Shown here piece by piece: positions 25,992-34,388 of a stretch of 64,000 nucleotides of DNA; the stretch's first letter is position 1, and every line of letters starts with the position of its first letter. Position numbers and translations under genes: made by a program. The stretch is from assembly GCA_020073185.1 (NCBI GenBank), contig JAIQFT010000016.1, positions 1 through 64,000 on the forward strand. The letters are read 5' to 3'. The notes beneath the pieces are model-generated. The model was not told where the DNA came from. It did no database searches and saw nothing but the letters and a program-made list of their open reading frames with translations. This DNA is from Terriglobia bacterium (GTDB taxonomy: Bacteria > Acidobacteriota > Terriglobia > Terriglobales > Acidobacteriaceae).

Positions 25992-26675
25992 CCTGACAAG
26001 TTCCTTGATTGCGGTTGGGAGGTCTCTACCCTCACGCTTGCACTTTTCGCGGATAGTGTCAAAAGCCTTCGCGTCGTCACCTTCCCAGACCAAGTCGATT
26101 CTGCGTATCTCCTCAAGCGCAACGTGTGTGTGCATCTGCGGATTTGCCCAGTAACAGCTTTGGCATTTCGCAATACTCTTGAGCTGCGCAAAGTTGGCGC
26201 AGTGCTCGCAAATCCATGACTTTCGCCGATTGCACGAGCCGCAAAGGACCATGTAGGAATCAGGCTTGTCTTTCAGCGACTCGCCAGCAACTTGGAATGG
26301 AACGCGATGGTCTACCTGGAGATCGTGCTTGGCGGCGCAGAGTTGGCACTTGTGACCAGCAACCGCGATGATTTCCTCCCGGTTCCGCTTCGGCAGCGCG
26401 ATGCGACCGGCCCTGGAATCGCATACGCTCTGCTTGAGGTCGAAAGAATATGCGGCGATGGACTTGCCAGACGAACTCTTCACCCGCTTCGTAATGATGG
26501 GAAAGCCGAGATCGAGCGCATCCATTCGTGCGCGGGGTGGGTGGTCGTACCCGATGTCCTTGAGTTCCTCCGTCGTGATGCTTCCGTTCTTGGCGATGCG
26601 ATCAAGCACGAGCCGCGCTCGCTTGTTCGTCACGCCTTTAATGCGCTTAAGAAACTCTGATGGAACTTTTCCCAC
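25980..26675 (-). CDS. HNH restriction endonuclease
   Basis: 231 aa. Residues ~1-75 look like a winged-helix, DNA-reading part (SITTEELKDIGYDHPPRARM). The nuclease core has the HNH layout with zinc cysteines: HKCQLCAAKHDLQVDHRVPF, VLCGSCNRRKSW, then CEHCANF and CQSCYW. Position between a C-type regulator and a methylase supports a type II restriction enzyme. It overlaps the regulator gene by 29 nt, so they are co-expressed. Target unknown. Confidence 0.85.
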   Translation of the reverse strand: MGKVPSEFLKRIKGVTNKRARLVLDRIAKNGSITTEELKDIGYDHPPRARMDALDLGFPIITKRVKSSSGKSIAAYSFDLKQSVCDSRAGRIALPKRNREEIIAVAGHKCQLCAAKHDLQVDHRVPFQVAGESLKDKPDSYMVLCGSCNRRKSWICEHCANFAQLKSIAKCQSCYWANPQMHTHVALEEIRRIDLVWEGDDAKAFDTIREKCKREGRDLPTAIKELVRSGK

Positions 26676-26901
26676 GGTGGCCGCGGCTTTCGGAAATGAG
26701 TTCTGCCGGTGACGTGCGCAGAGCGATTGCGAGATCGTTCAAGGTTTCGAGCGTCACATTGCGCTCTCCCCGCTCAATCGCACCGACGTAGGTCCTGTGC
26801 AACCCGCACCTCTCGGCCATGACTTCCTGCGACCAGCCCCGCGCACGCCTCAGCGCACGCAGATTATGAGCTAGGATGGCATTCGGATGCGGTTGCGGCA
26901 T
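26647..26901 (-). CDS. XRE-family controller (C) protein
   Basis: About 84 aa from ATG 26901; a TTG at 26919 is an alternative and neither has a binding site. One HTH_XRE domain: LRALRRARGWSQEVMAERCG, then HRTYVGAIERGERNVTLETL, typical of restriction-modification controller proteins. It is first in the C-nuclease transcript and probably delays nuclease expression by binding the shared elements at 25041-25070 and 26927-26954. Confidence 0.85.
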   Translation of the reverse strand: MPQPHPNAILAHNLRALRRARGWSQEVMAERCGLHRTYVGAIERGERNVTLETLNDLAIALRTSPAELISESRGHRGKSSIRVS

Positions 26902-26926
26902 CGGTGCAAGTCTGTTCAAATGATGA

Positions 26927-26954
26927 CTGTATATCTACAGACTAGATGTAGCAG
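26927..26954. promoter_or_regulatory. candidate C-box upstream of the controller gene
   Basis: CTGTA-TATC-TACAG (26927-26940) is a perfect palindrome. It shares an arm with a second one, CTACA-GACTAGA-TGTAG (26935-26951). The tail ATGTAGCAG is identical to the element before the methylase gene. Alternating half-sites suggest two dimers side by side, as in known controller operators. Confidence 0.5.
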
Positions 26955-27012
26955 GTATCACGGATGGAACTGGCGGGTGGCGCCCGTCCCCTTCGCTACC
27001 AAAATGTGGGAA

Positions 27013-27039
27013 CCCACCCTCCGCGATTCGAAGGGTGGG
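27013..27039 (-). terminator. hairpin after the ArsA-like operon
   Basis: CCCACCCT (27013-27020) pairs with AGGGTGGG (27032-27039) across an 11-nt loop, 20 nt past the stop of the ATPase gene. On the minus strand it is followed by TTCCCACATTTTGG, so moderate termination is plausible. Confidence 0.45.
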
Positions 27040-27059
27040 ATCAAGGACGACTAATTCGC

Positions 27060-28064
27060 TTACTTGCTCATTCCGGCCGCGACCGGTTGCGGGAAGGCGA
27101 AGTCTGCCACCATCCTCAACGCCGCGGTGCCGCGGACTTCGTTATCGAACAGCGGCAGGACGGCGCGCACGTTGTCGAAGTCGCGCCAGATTTCCGCCAT
27201 GTAGTTGTCCTGCATGGCCACGCGGTTGCGCACGAACTCGGGCGAGTCGGAGCGCACCTGGGCCTTGTCGATCAGCATGTTGACGATGACGCCGCCGACG
27301 GGAATGCCGAAATCGTGGAACCAGTTGATGAAGCGCTTGATCACCGCGATGGGCAGCGCCTCCGGCAAGGTCACGAAGAAGAACGCGGTGAGCGCTGGGT
27401 CGGTAAGCAGGTCGCGGGCGTGCGCGATGCGCTCGCGGAAGCTGAGCAGGTAATCCATCAGCGGGTCGGCTTCCTTCTTTTTGGTGAAAGAGAACAGGTC
27501 GCGCAGCGACTGCGCTTCCTCGCGCGACTTCACCATCTTGTTCACCCACAGCGAATACACCTTGCTCATGCCGAGCAGGCGGCGGGCGTTAGCGGTGGGC
27601 GCGGTATCGAAGACGTAGGCGTCGTACTCGTTCTTGAACATCAGGTCCACCATGTTCTCGAACATCGCCGACTCCTCGAAGGCCGGATTCATGGTGGCGC
27701 TCTCCACGAACATGTCGGCCTGGGTGGAAATCTCGGCGAACTTCAGGAACCAGCGGATCTTGGTCTTGATGTCCTGCTTGGAGCGCTCGATGGTTTCCTT
27801 GGTGTCAATCTCGTAGGCCCAGAGGTTGGGAACGTTGTTCACCGGAGTGGCCTTGCCGTAGACGTCCTGGTCGAGCAGGCCGCTGAGCGAGTGCACCGGG
27901 TTGGTGGAGGCGAGCATGACGCGCTTGCCCTGCGACGCCAGATGAAGCGCCGTCACGCCGGCCATGACGGTCTTGCCCACGCCGCCCTTGCCGCCGAAGA
28001 AGGAGAACTTCAACTGCGGGTGGTCGGTCATGTAATCGGTGAGTGAGTGATTAATCCCCGGCAT
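27060..28064 (-). CDS. ArsA/Get3-like ATPase with Asp-to-Asn switch residue
   Basis: 334 aa, single ATPase domain. The deviant Walker A is FFGGKGGVGKT. Switch I, which in Get3/ArsA reads DP-x-H-[SN], is STNPVHSLS here, so the catalytic Asp is Asn55. In yeast Get3 the same change (D57N) is used to block hydrolysis, so this copy is predicted to bind but barely hydrolyse ATP. ATG 28064 with GGGAGG upstream, 3 nt after its paralog. The two probably form a heterodimer. Real arsenite transport is unlikely: no metal-site Cys and no ArsB nearby. Confidence 0.85.
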   Translation of the reverse strand: MPGINHSLTDYMTDHPQLKFSFFGGKGGVGKTVMAGVTALHLASQGKRVMLASTNPVHSLSGLLDQDVYGKATPVNNVPNLWAYEIDTKETIERSKQDIKTKIRWFLKFAEISTQADMFVESATMNPAFEESAMFENMVDLMFKNEYDAYVFDTAPTANARRLLGMSKVYSLWVNKMVKSREEAQSLRDLFSFTKKKEADPLMDYLLSFRERIAHARDLLTDPALTAFFFVTLPEALPIAVIKRFINWFHDFGIPVGGVIVNMLIDKAQVRSDSPEFVRNRVAMQDNYMAEIWRDFDNVRAVLPLFDNEVRGTAALRMVADFAFPQPVAAGMSK

Positions 28065-28067
28065 GGC

Positions 28068-29057
28068 TCAGTGCCTCCCGTTTCCGTTGCCGTACATGAT
28101 ATCGGCAAGCTTCTCGATCATCTTCAGGCCGGTGACGTCGCGCTCCAGCTCGGGAACGCGGCTGACCACCTGCTTGCCGAAGGTCAGATCAATTTCTTCC
28201 AGGTAGTGTCCCTGCATCTTGAGGCGGTTCTGGAGGTAGGGCGGTATGTCCTTGCCCGCCAACTCGGCCGGCAGCACGCGATTGACGACGTAGCCGGCAA
28301 TAGGCACGTCGAACTTGGCGAACAACTGCGCCGCCTTTTGGGTGTCGAGAATGATCATCTCCTCCGGCACCACGACGAAGAAGAACGCGGTCTTGTCCCG
28401 GTCGGTCAAAATTCCCGACGACTGGTTGATGCGGTTCTTGATGTACAGCAACTCGTTCAGAACCAGGTCTTCTTCGGTCGTCTTCTGCCGCTTGATGCGC
28501 GCCACCATCACTTCGTGCTGACGCATTTCCTCGCGCAGCTTGGTGATGCGGTTGATCCACTCGTCGTAGACCTTGGCCATGGAGAGGTAGTAGAGGGCGT
28601 GGCCGAGCGGAACCAAGTCGTAGATGTAGTAGTCGTAGTCGCCGCCGACGACGATGTCGACCACGGCATCGAAGATGGCCGACTCCTCCATCGCGGGCTC
28701 GGCCGAGGCCGCCTGGATGTAGTGCTCAATCTCCTCCGGCACCTCCGCCAGGCCGTACATGTCGAGGATCTTCTTGCGGATTTCGTTCTGGTAATTCTTG
28801 ATGTGGCTGTCGGCGTCAATCTCCTGGGCGTAGAGGTTGTCCATGATCTTGACCGCGCCCTTGCCAAAGATGTCCTTCTGGAAAATGTCGCTGAGCGAGG
28901 CTTGCGGGTCCACGGAGAAGACCAGGACCTTGTGTCCCTGCTGCGCCAGCCAGAAGGCGGTGGCGGCGGAGAAGGTGGTTTTACCCAAGCCTCCCTTGCC
29001 GCCGAACATGATGTAACGCCGTTCTTTGTTAGCTTCGAAAGTTTCGCGGAATGACAT
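28068..29057 (-). CDS. ArsA/Get3-like ATPase with intact switch residue
   Basis: 329 aa. Walker A is FGGKGGLGKTT, and switch I is SVDPQASLSD, so Asp50 is kept. Otherwise it shares the architecture of the next gene (MEESAIFDAVVDIVV here, FEESAMFENMVDLMF there). ATG 29057 follows AAAGGA. As the hydrolysing partner of the Asn-bearing paralog it may drive a membrane-protein targeting or assembly cycle for the two small proteins encoded upstream (inference). I know no named pathway for this four-gene set. Confidence 0.85.
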   Translation of the reverse strand: MSFRETFEANKERRYIMFGGKGGLGKTTFSAATAFWLAQQGHKVLVFSVDPQASLSDIFQKDIFGKGAVKIMDNLYAQEIDADSHIKNYQNEIRKKILDMYGLAEVPEEIEHYIQAASAEPAMEESAIFDAVVDIVVGGDYDYYIYDLVPLGHALYYLSMAKVYDEWINRITKLREEMRQHEVMVARIKRQKTTEEDLVLNELLYIKNRINQSSGILTDRDKTAFFFVVVPEEMIILDTQKAAQLFAKFDVPIAGYVVNRVLPAELAGKDIPPYLQNRLKMQGHYLEEIDLTFGKQVVSRVPELERDVTGLKMIEKLADIMYGNGNGRH

Positions 29058-29084
29058 GAGTGAATCCTTTATGAGTGCGTACGA

Positions 29085-29172
29085 ATTGCGGTTGTCGGTT
29101 GTCGGTCAGCGGTTATCGGTAAGCAAAACCCGGTCATTAACCGTAAACCGACGACCGAAGACCGAGAACCTG
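29085..29172. repeat. low-complexity intergenic string
   Basis: A run of near-repeats built from GTTGTCGGT, GTCAGCGG, then ACCGTAAACCGACGACCG and AAGACCGAGAACC, partly self-complementary. It is non-coding and lies between the small protein and ATPase genes. Similar strings occur elsewhere in the window. Confidence 0.5.
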
Positions 29173-29175
29173 CCT

Positions 29176-29451
29176 TTAAAACATGGCGTCGGAAACGTCC
29201 TTCTCCCGCAGCATGCGGCGCTTCCAGGTGGCGATGTTGGGCACCACGTAAGGGAGCAGGCGCAGCGAGTAATACGGCGGCAGGATGGGAACGCCGATCA
29301 GGTCGCCCATGGTGATCAGGATGAACAGGTGCTCCATGCTGGCGCGGGTACGCATGGCGTAGCGCGACATGTCATGAGCGCTCATCCCGTAGGCGATCTC
29401 CTTGATCTTGCTGAACAAGCCCTGTTTTTCGTCTTTCGGTTCGTCTGCCAT
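29176..29451 (-). CDS. small ArsA-operon protein A (91 aa)
   Basis: ATG 29451 follows GAGGAGA. An N-terminal charged helix (KQGLFSKIKEIAYGMSAHDM) leads to a hydrophobic stretch and a Pro-rich turn: LITMGDLIGVPILPPYYS, LRLLPYVVPNIATWKRRM, then LREKDVSD. The central half is nearly identical to that of the next small protein. It probably associates with the membrane through the hydrophobic region. Family not recognised. It is encoded just upstream of the two ATPases and is a likely client or partner of them. Confidence 0.75.
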   Translation of the reverse strand: MADEPKDEKQGLFSKIKEIAYGMSAHDMSRYAMRTRASMEHLFILITMGDLIGVPILPPYYSLRLLPYVVPNIATWKRRMLREKDVSDAMF

Positions 29452-29459
29452 AAGTCTCC

Positions 29460-29570
29460 TCAATTGCGAAACTGCGGAATTGCCGAATTGCGGAACTGAA
29501 ACGCCAAGTTGCAAATTCGTTATTGGGCTTTGAATTCCGCAATTCCGCAGTTGTGCAATTCCGCAATCCT
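29460..29570. repeat. low-complexity intergenic string with inverted copies
   Basis: Units such as GCGGAATTGCCGAATTGCGG, then further on CCGCAATTCCGCAGTT and GCAATTCCGCAATCC, mirror one another. It is non-coding and separates the two small-protein genes. The same unit type (TTCCGCAGTTCC) recurs near 56780. Confidence 0.5.
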
Positions 29571-29864
29571 TCAAACTCCGTGCAGGTGAAACTCTTCCTT
29601 ATCCGACAAATCGCGCTCCCGCATGACGCGACGCTTCCACTTCTCGATGGCCGGGACGACGTAGGGGAGCAGGCGCAGCGAGTACAAGGGCGGCAGCACG
29701 GGGACGCCGATCATGTCGCCGAAGGTGATCAGCATGAACGCCGACTCGAGCTCGCCGCGCATCTCCAGCGCCTGGCGCTCGAACTCATAGGCGCAAAAGC
29801 CGTGGATGAACTCGCGGATCTTGCGCCATGCGTCACCTGACACTGCCGTTGCCCCCATGTTCAT
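29571..29864 (-). CDS. small ArsA-operon protein B (97 aa)
   Basis: A paralog of protein A. The matching core is LITFGDMIGVPVLPPLYS, LRLLPYVVPAIEKWKRRV, then MRERDLSD, after an N-terminal helix (WRKIREFIHGFCAYEFERQA). ATG 29864 or ATG 29858 may be used; neither has a strong binding site. It is the first gene of the minus-strand set leading to the two ATPases. Strong conservation between A and B, while their N-termini differ, suggests two versions of one role, one for each ATPase. Confidence 0.72.
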   Translation of the reverse strand: MNMGATAVSGDAWRKIREFIHGFCAYEFERQALEMRGELESAFMLITFGDMIGVPVLPPLYSLRLLPYVVPAIEKWKRRVMRERDLSDKEEFHLHGV

Positions 29865-29916
29865 CCGTCGCAGCCTGACCGCGCCGCGCTACAATCCTAG
29901 TTCCCTGGCGCTTGGC

Positions 29917-30540
29917 ATGTCGCTCAATCTCGCTCTGTTCATCGTCGTCGTCATCTTCGTGGTCGGCTGGTTCGCTGCCGGCACGCACTACAACGTCCGC
30001 AAGGGCGAAGCCGCGCTGACCTGGCTGCAGCAGGGCCTGCCGCTGATCGGCGGCAAGACCACGCTGCGCTGGCTCGGCTCCTCCGTCGTCGAGCTCAAAA
30101 TCCACCCGGCGAAAGCGCCCTTCCGCGAGGCCGCGGTGCTGGTGGTGCTCGAACCGCGCGACGTCGCGCTGCTCTGGTGGATCGCCCGGCTGCGCGGCCG
30201 CCGCGACCTGCTGGTTTTCCGCGCGACACTGCAGCAGCGCCCGCGAATCGAAATCGAGGCCCACGACCCGAAATCGTGGACCCTCGGAACGCCCGGGAAG
30301 CCCGAGGGCTGGGAAAGTGTCACCGCTCCCGCGCCGCTCGTTGCCCTAGCTCCCCGGCTCCAGCGCAGCGCTGCCGACGCGCTTGCGGCGGCCACGTTGG
30401 AGGGCTGCCGGCTGGTCCGACTCACCGTCCGCGCCACCGCACCTCACCTCGAAGCGCAGTGGCGGCTCGATCAACTCCGCAAGCACGAGCCGCGCGAGGT
30501 GTTCGAAGCCATACGCAGCATCAGCTCCCTGCTTTCGTAG
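29917..30540 (+). CDS. membrane-anchored hypothetical protein
   Basis: 207 aa from ATG 29917, chosen because the protein then opens with a membrane anchor (SLNLALFIVVVIFVVGWFAA) and does not overlap the divergent small gene; ATG 29806 or 29857 are possible but would overlap it. The rest is soluble and basic, with alternating strands and helices (GGKTTLRWLGSSVVELKI, EAAVLVVLEPRDVALLWW). No family recognised. Codon usage matches the neighbours. Unclear whether it relates to the ATPase operon, from which it diverges. Confidence 0.6.
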   Translation: MSLNLALFIVVVIFVVGWFAAGTHYNVRKGEAALTWLQQGLPLIGGKTTLRWLGSSVVELKIHPAKAPFREAAVLVVLEPRDVALLWWIARLRGRRDLLVFRATLQQRPRIEIEAHDPKSWTLGTPGKPEGWESVTAPAPLVALAPRLQRSAADALAAATLEGCRLVRLTVRATAPHLEAQWRLDQLRKHEPREVFEAIRSISSLLS

Positions 30541-30581
30541 TTCGCAGTCGGTAGCCCGGCCCGGACTAGCGACCACTGCCT

Positions 30582-32663
30582 TTAGTCGTGCGCCGACACC
30601 AGCTCGCGCTCGCGGTCGCGAGTCGGAGTGGGCGTGGCGCCTTTCACGTCCAGCTTCCGCCAGGCCTTGAACGCGTCCCAGGCGATCAGGATGGCCGCAA
30701 TGAACAGCAGGCCGGCCACGATCAGCATCGCAATCGCGCCGAAGCTGTTAATCGGCTGCGCTGCAATCTTGGGATTGGACAGGATGCTGGCGTACAAGTT
30801 ATATGCGGTGACCAGGATCGCCGCCATGGTGGTGACGTACATGAAGATCATCGGCCAGAAGGCATAGCGCGGACTGCGTCCGATGGACTTCAACCACAGG
30901 CTGACGATCAGCAGGCTCAGCGCCGCCATCAACTGGTTGGATGCGCCGAACAACTGCCAGAGGTAAATCCAGGTGCCGCTGAGCACGAGCACGAGCGCCA
31001 GACCCATGGAGACGATGGCAGAGATGTGCGCGTTCTTGAACCCAGCCCAGGTATCGCCCAGCCACTCGCCCAAAGTGACGCGCATGACGCGGAAGACCAG
31101 TTGCACCATGGTGAGCACGATGACAACGAATACGCCGAAGCCCAGGGCGGTACCGTAGGCCGGGGCAATGGCGCCGAAGGTCACCATCCCGAGCAGTTTG
31201 CCTACACCCGCCGCGAAGGCTCCCGCACCTGCGCCGCCGGCGATGGAAACCGCCACCAGCGAGAGGAGTGCGAGCGCGTTCTCGGAGAACATGCCGCCGC
31301 CGCCGACCGGAAGCGCGTCGGTTTCATATTCCAACTGCCGCGCCGTGCCGATGGAGCCCACCAGCGCGTGCCAGCCCGAGATGGCGCCGCAGGCGATGGT
31401 CACGAACAGCATTGGCCAGATCGGCTGGATGGCGGGCAGCGCCTGCAGGATGTTGCCGGCCGCGTCCTTGGCCTGGCTCATCGGCATCAAGGTGGAGAAC
31501 ACCTTGGTCTGGAAGGTGACCGCCTTGATCATCTCGGGATTGCCGAACAGCGCGCGCACACCGCCGACAATGGCGCCGAGCGCGGATAGTCCGATGGTAA
31601 TGAACGTCACCCAGAACCCAATATAGTTCGTCGGCTGAGCGAATCGCCAGATGGGCAGCACCGTCCCGAGATAGGAGAACAGGAACACCATCAGGCACCA
31701 GAAGACGAACGAGGGCATCATCTTGATGGCGCCGCTCTTGTCCACGTACTTGGGAACAATCTTGCCGTCGGCAGTGATGACGGTGGTCGCCAGCCGCGGG
31801 TCGGCCTTGGTCGGGTCCACCACCGTGTACATGGGTTCGCCACCGGTGATCCGGTTCAGCCCGTTGCCAACCTTCTCGACGACGGAATTCACCGGGCCGC
31901 CGAACACGATGGTGGCCGCCGGCTTGCCATCGGGCGTGACGCCTTTCGCGCTGCTGATTCCCTTTGCGCCCAGCGCCATGCCGCCCAGAGTGAGCGCCAC
32001 GGCGATGAAGGTCACCAAGATCAGGTCCATCTTCCACTTATAGAGCATCTGCCCCATCAGCAGGCCCATGATGGCGAGCATCAAGATGCCGAACGGGACG
32101 TCGGCGCGCGGATCGAAAATGCCGGCCATGATGCCGACGAATGCGCCCGCGAGCAGCAACAGGTAGAAGAAGATGAAGACGAACAGGATGATGCGGGCGC
32201 GCGGCGAGATCAGCCGGTGGGCAATGGCGGACAGCGAATTGCCGTCGTTGCGGACGGCCACCACGATGGCCGAGTAGTCGCTCGCCCAGCCCAGGAACGA
32301 GACACCCAGCGTCAGCCACAGCAGGGCCGGCATCCAGCCCCACAGCGTGGCCGCGGCAATCGGGCCGACGATGGGGCCCGCCGCCGCGATGGACTTGAAG
32401 TGATACCCATACAGCACGTTGCGGCTGGTGGGCATAAAGTCCACCCCGTCCATGTACATGCGCGCCGGCGTCGCCTTCTTGTCATCGGGACGGATGACTT
32501 CGGCATCAATGCGCCGGGCGTAGCGGGTGTAGGCGAGCCAGATCATCACCGCGCCCAGAACCGCCACTACGGGCGCGGACATGGGCGTCTTGGTTACCGC
32601 GAATCCGCCTGCCACCAGAACGGGAATCAGGACTAGTGCGAGGATCGTGAGCCGGATCTTCAT
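30582..32663 (-). CDS. cstA: CstA carbon-starvation transporter
   Basis: 693 aa, normal length for CstA, with many transmembrane helices. N-terminal CstA core: RPDDKKATPARMYMDGVDFM, then YGYHFKSIAAAGPIVGPIAA. The C-terminal CstA half holds the QLFGASNQLMAALSLLIVS motif. CstA-type proteins import pyruvate or peptides under carbon limitation. ATG 32663 follows GGAGG. Single gene. Confidence 0.93.
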   Translation of the reverse strand: MKIRLTILALVLIPVLVAGGFAVTKTPMSAPVVAVLGAVMIWLAYTRYARRIDAEVIRPDDKKATPARMYMDGVDFMPTSRNVLYGYHFKSIAAAGPIVGPIAAATLWGWMPALLWLTLGVSFLGWASDYSAIVVAVRNDGNSLSAIAHRLISPRARIILFVFIFFYLLLLAGAFVGIMAGIFDPRADVPFGILMLAIMGLLMGQMLYKWKMDLILVTFIAVALTLGGMALGAKGISSAKGVTPDGKPAATIVFGGPVNSVVEKVGNGLNRITGGEPMYTVVDPTKADPRLATTVITADGKIVPKYVDKSGAIKMMPSFVFWCLMVFLFSYLGTVLPIWRFAQPTNYIGFWVTFITIGLSALGAIVGGVRALFGNPEMIKAVTFQTKVFSTLMPMSQAKDAAGNILQALPAIQPIWPMLFVTIACGAISGWHALVGSIGTARQLEYETDALPVGGGGMFSENALALLSLVAVSIAGGAGAGAFAAGVGKLLGMVTFGAIAPAYGTALGFGVFVVIVLTMVQLVFRVMRVTLGEWLGDTWAGFKNAHISAIVSMGLALVLVLSGTWIYLWQLFGASNQLMAALSLLIVSLWLKSIGRSPRYAFWPMIFMYVTTMAAILVTAYNLYASILSNPKIAAQPINSFGAIAMLIVAGLLFIAAILIAWDAFKAWRKLDVKGATPTPTRDRERELVSAHD

Positions 32664-32844
32664 CGGAACCTCCGTGTCACAAAAAGCACTGCGCGCGACA
32701 CGCGAAAGCCCGCATTCCCGGAAATGGGAAGAGGATAGGCGGGGTGCTAGCCGGCGCTCCGTGCTGACGCTATGTCATTGATTTCAGGAAAACGGTGATG
32801 CAACGCACAGCCCTGTGTGAGCTTGGCGTCCCGACCCTTGCCGC

Positions 32845-34071
32845 CTACTCGTAGCGGAGAGCTTCGATGGGGTCGAGCTTGGAGGCCTTGCGCGCGGGAT
32901 AGAAGCCGAAGAACACGCCCACGGCGACGGCGAACAGGGCAGCGATGACGATCGCCTGCGGCGGGATTTCCATCGGCCAGCGCAGCGCGCGTCCCACCAG
33001 GTAGGAGCCGACGACCCCGAACGCGACACCGATCAGGCCCCCGAACAGACTGAGCATCACGGCCTCGCCGAGAAACTGCATGGCGACGTCGCTGTCGGTG
33101 GCGCCGATCGACATGCGCACGCCGATTTCGCGGGTGCGCTCGGTCACCGAAACCAGCATCACGTTCATGATGCCGATGCCGCCCACCAGCAGCGAGACCG
33201 AGGCAATCGAGATCAGCAGCAACGAGAAGGTGCGGCGGGCTTCCAGTTGCGTGTTGATGAATTCGTCGGGGCGGCGGATGTTGAAGTCGTCGTCTTGGCC
33301 GGGGCGAATGTGGTGGCGCTCGCGCAGCAGCGCGGAAATCTGCTGGATGGCGGGATTGATGGCCTCCGCGGAAACCGCCGAGCAGACGATATCGTCGAGC
33401 CAACTGTTGCCCTTGAGTTTTTTCTGCGCGGTGGTGTAGGGCATGACGATGGTGTCGTCCTGGTCCTGGCCAAAGGCGGTTTGTCCCCGGGGCGCCAGCA
33501 CGCCCATCACCTGGCAGGGCAGGTTTTTCACGCGGATGACTTTGCCGATGGGGTCCTCGACATCAAACAGTTGCTGGCGCACGGTTTCGCCGATGACGCA
33601 AACATCGCTGGCGCGGTCCACGTCGGCCTGCGTGAAGGGTGCGCCCATCGATAGCGACCAGCGCTTGATGGTGAACCATTCCGGCGCCACCCCGCGATAG
33701 CCGGTGTTCCAGTTCTTGTTTGCGTAAATGATTTGAATGCGGGAATCCACGTTGGCCGAGGCCAGCTTGACCAGCGGCACCTGCTTGACGATGGCCTCGA
33801 CGTCGCTCTGCAGCAGCGTCTTGGTGCCGTGGCTGCCGCTGCGGATGCCGTTGGGGGCGCGCGATCCCGCCTCGATCCAGATAAAGTTGTCGCCGAGATT
33901 GTTGAGCTGTTCCTGGACCTGCGCCGAGCCGGCCTGCCCGATGGCGACCACGCAGATCACCGCGCCAATGCCGATGGTGATGCCCAGCACGGTCAGCGTG
34001 CTGCGCATCTTGTTGCGGAACAGCGCGCGCAGGGCTTCGCGGATGATGGCGCGGGGAGACATTGACAACAT
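32845..34071 (-). CDS. MacB-type ABC transporter permease
   Basis: 408 aa with the MacB layout: one N-terminal helix (STLTVLGITIGIGAVICVVA), a periplasmic MacB_PCD domain of ~220 residues, then three helices with the FtsX fold (VGGIGIMNVMLVSVTERTRE). The ATPase domain that MacB usually has at its N-terminus is missing, and neither an ATPase nor a membrane-fusion gene adjoins it. It may work with an ATPase encoded elsewhere, exporting a peptide, lipoprotein or drug. The exact start (34071 or 34062) is uncertain; no binding site seen. Confidence 0.82.
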   Translation of the reverse strand: MLSMSPRAIIREALRALFRNKMRSTLTVLGITIGIGAVICVVAIGQAGSAQVQEQLNNLGDNFIWIEAGSRAPNGIRSGSHGTKTLLQSDVEAIVKQVPLVKLASANVDSRIQIIYANKNWNTGYRGVAPEWFTIKRWSLSMGAPFTQADVDRASDVCVIGETVRQQLFDVEDPIGKVIRVKNLPCQVMGVLAPRGQTAFGQDQDDTIVMPYTTAQKKLKGNSWLDDIVCSAVSAEAINPAIQQISALLRERHHIRPGQDDDFNIRRPDEFINTQLEARRTFSLLLISIASVSLLVGGIGIMNVMLVSVTERTREIGVRMSIGATDSDVAMQFLGEAVMLSLFGGLIGVAFGVVGSYLVGRALRWPMEIPPQAIVIAALFAVAVGVFFGFYPARKASKLDPIEALRYE

Positions 34072-34388
34072 GATTCTACGCCCAGCTTGGGTACAACCGA
34101 AGGTTATGAAGATCGACTTCCGCGAGCACGCTAGTCTAGGGCTCGTAGCGGCTGCAGGATTCGGTCAGAAGTTGAAAATGGCGACGCACAAACGTGAGTC
34201 CCTTAACAGGTATGGCGTTGCGGTCATTTGAATAAAGGCAGTCACCGCGGTCAGGAAACGCTGGCATCGGTCAAACTGGCAGAAAAGCGCGCGTCGGCCT
34301 AAATACTCTTCGTGCCAGCACCAAAGTACCCTTCCAAACTCTTTGTTCCGAGGACTAGAGTCAACTCGGCTCGGGACGCCCTACCAAG
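34072..34388. other. divergent intergenic region, no gene seen
   Basis: 317 bases between the permease and a PilZ gene. No reading frame with a binding site and no obvious hairpin or palindrome. Presumably it holds both promoters. Confidence 0.5.

Noticed and set aside
27060-29057. arsenite efflux ATPase (arsA) proper
   Set aside because: No ArsB, ArsD or ArsR neighbour, no metal-binding Cys set and a single ATPase domain per protein; Get3-like targeting ATPases fit better.
29460-29570. possible CRISPR array in the low-complexity string
   Set aside because: Units vary in length and sequence, there are no regular spacers and no cas gene in the window.
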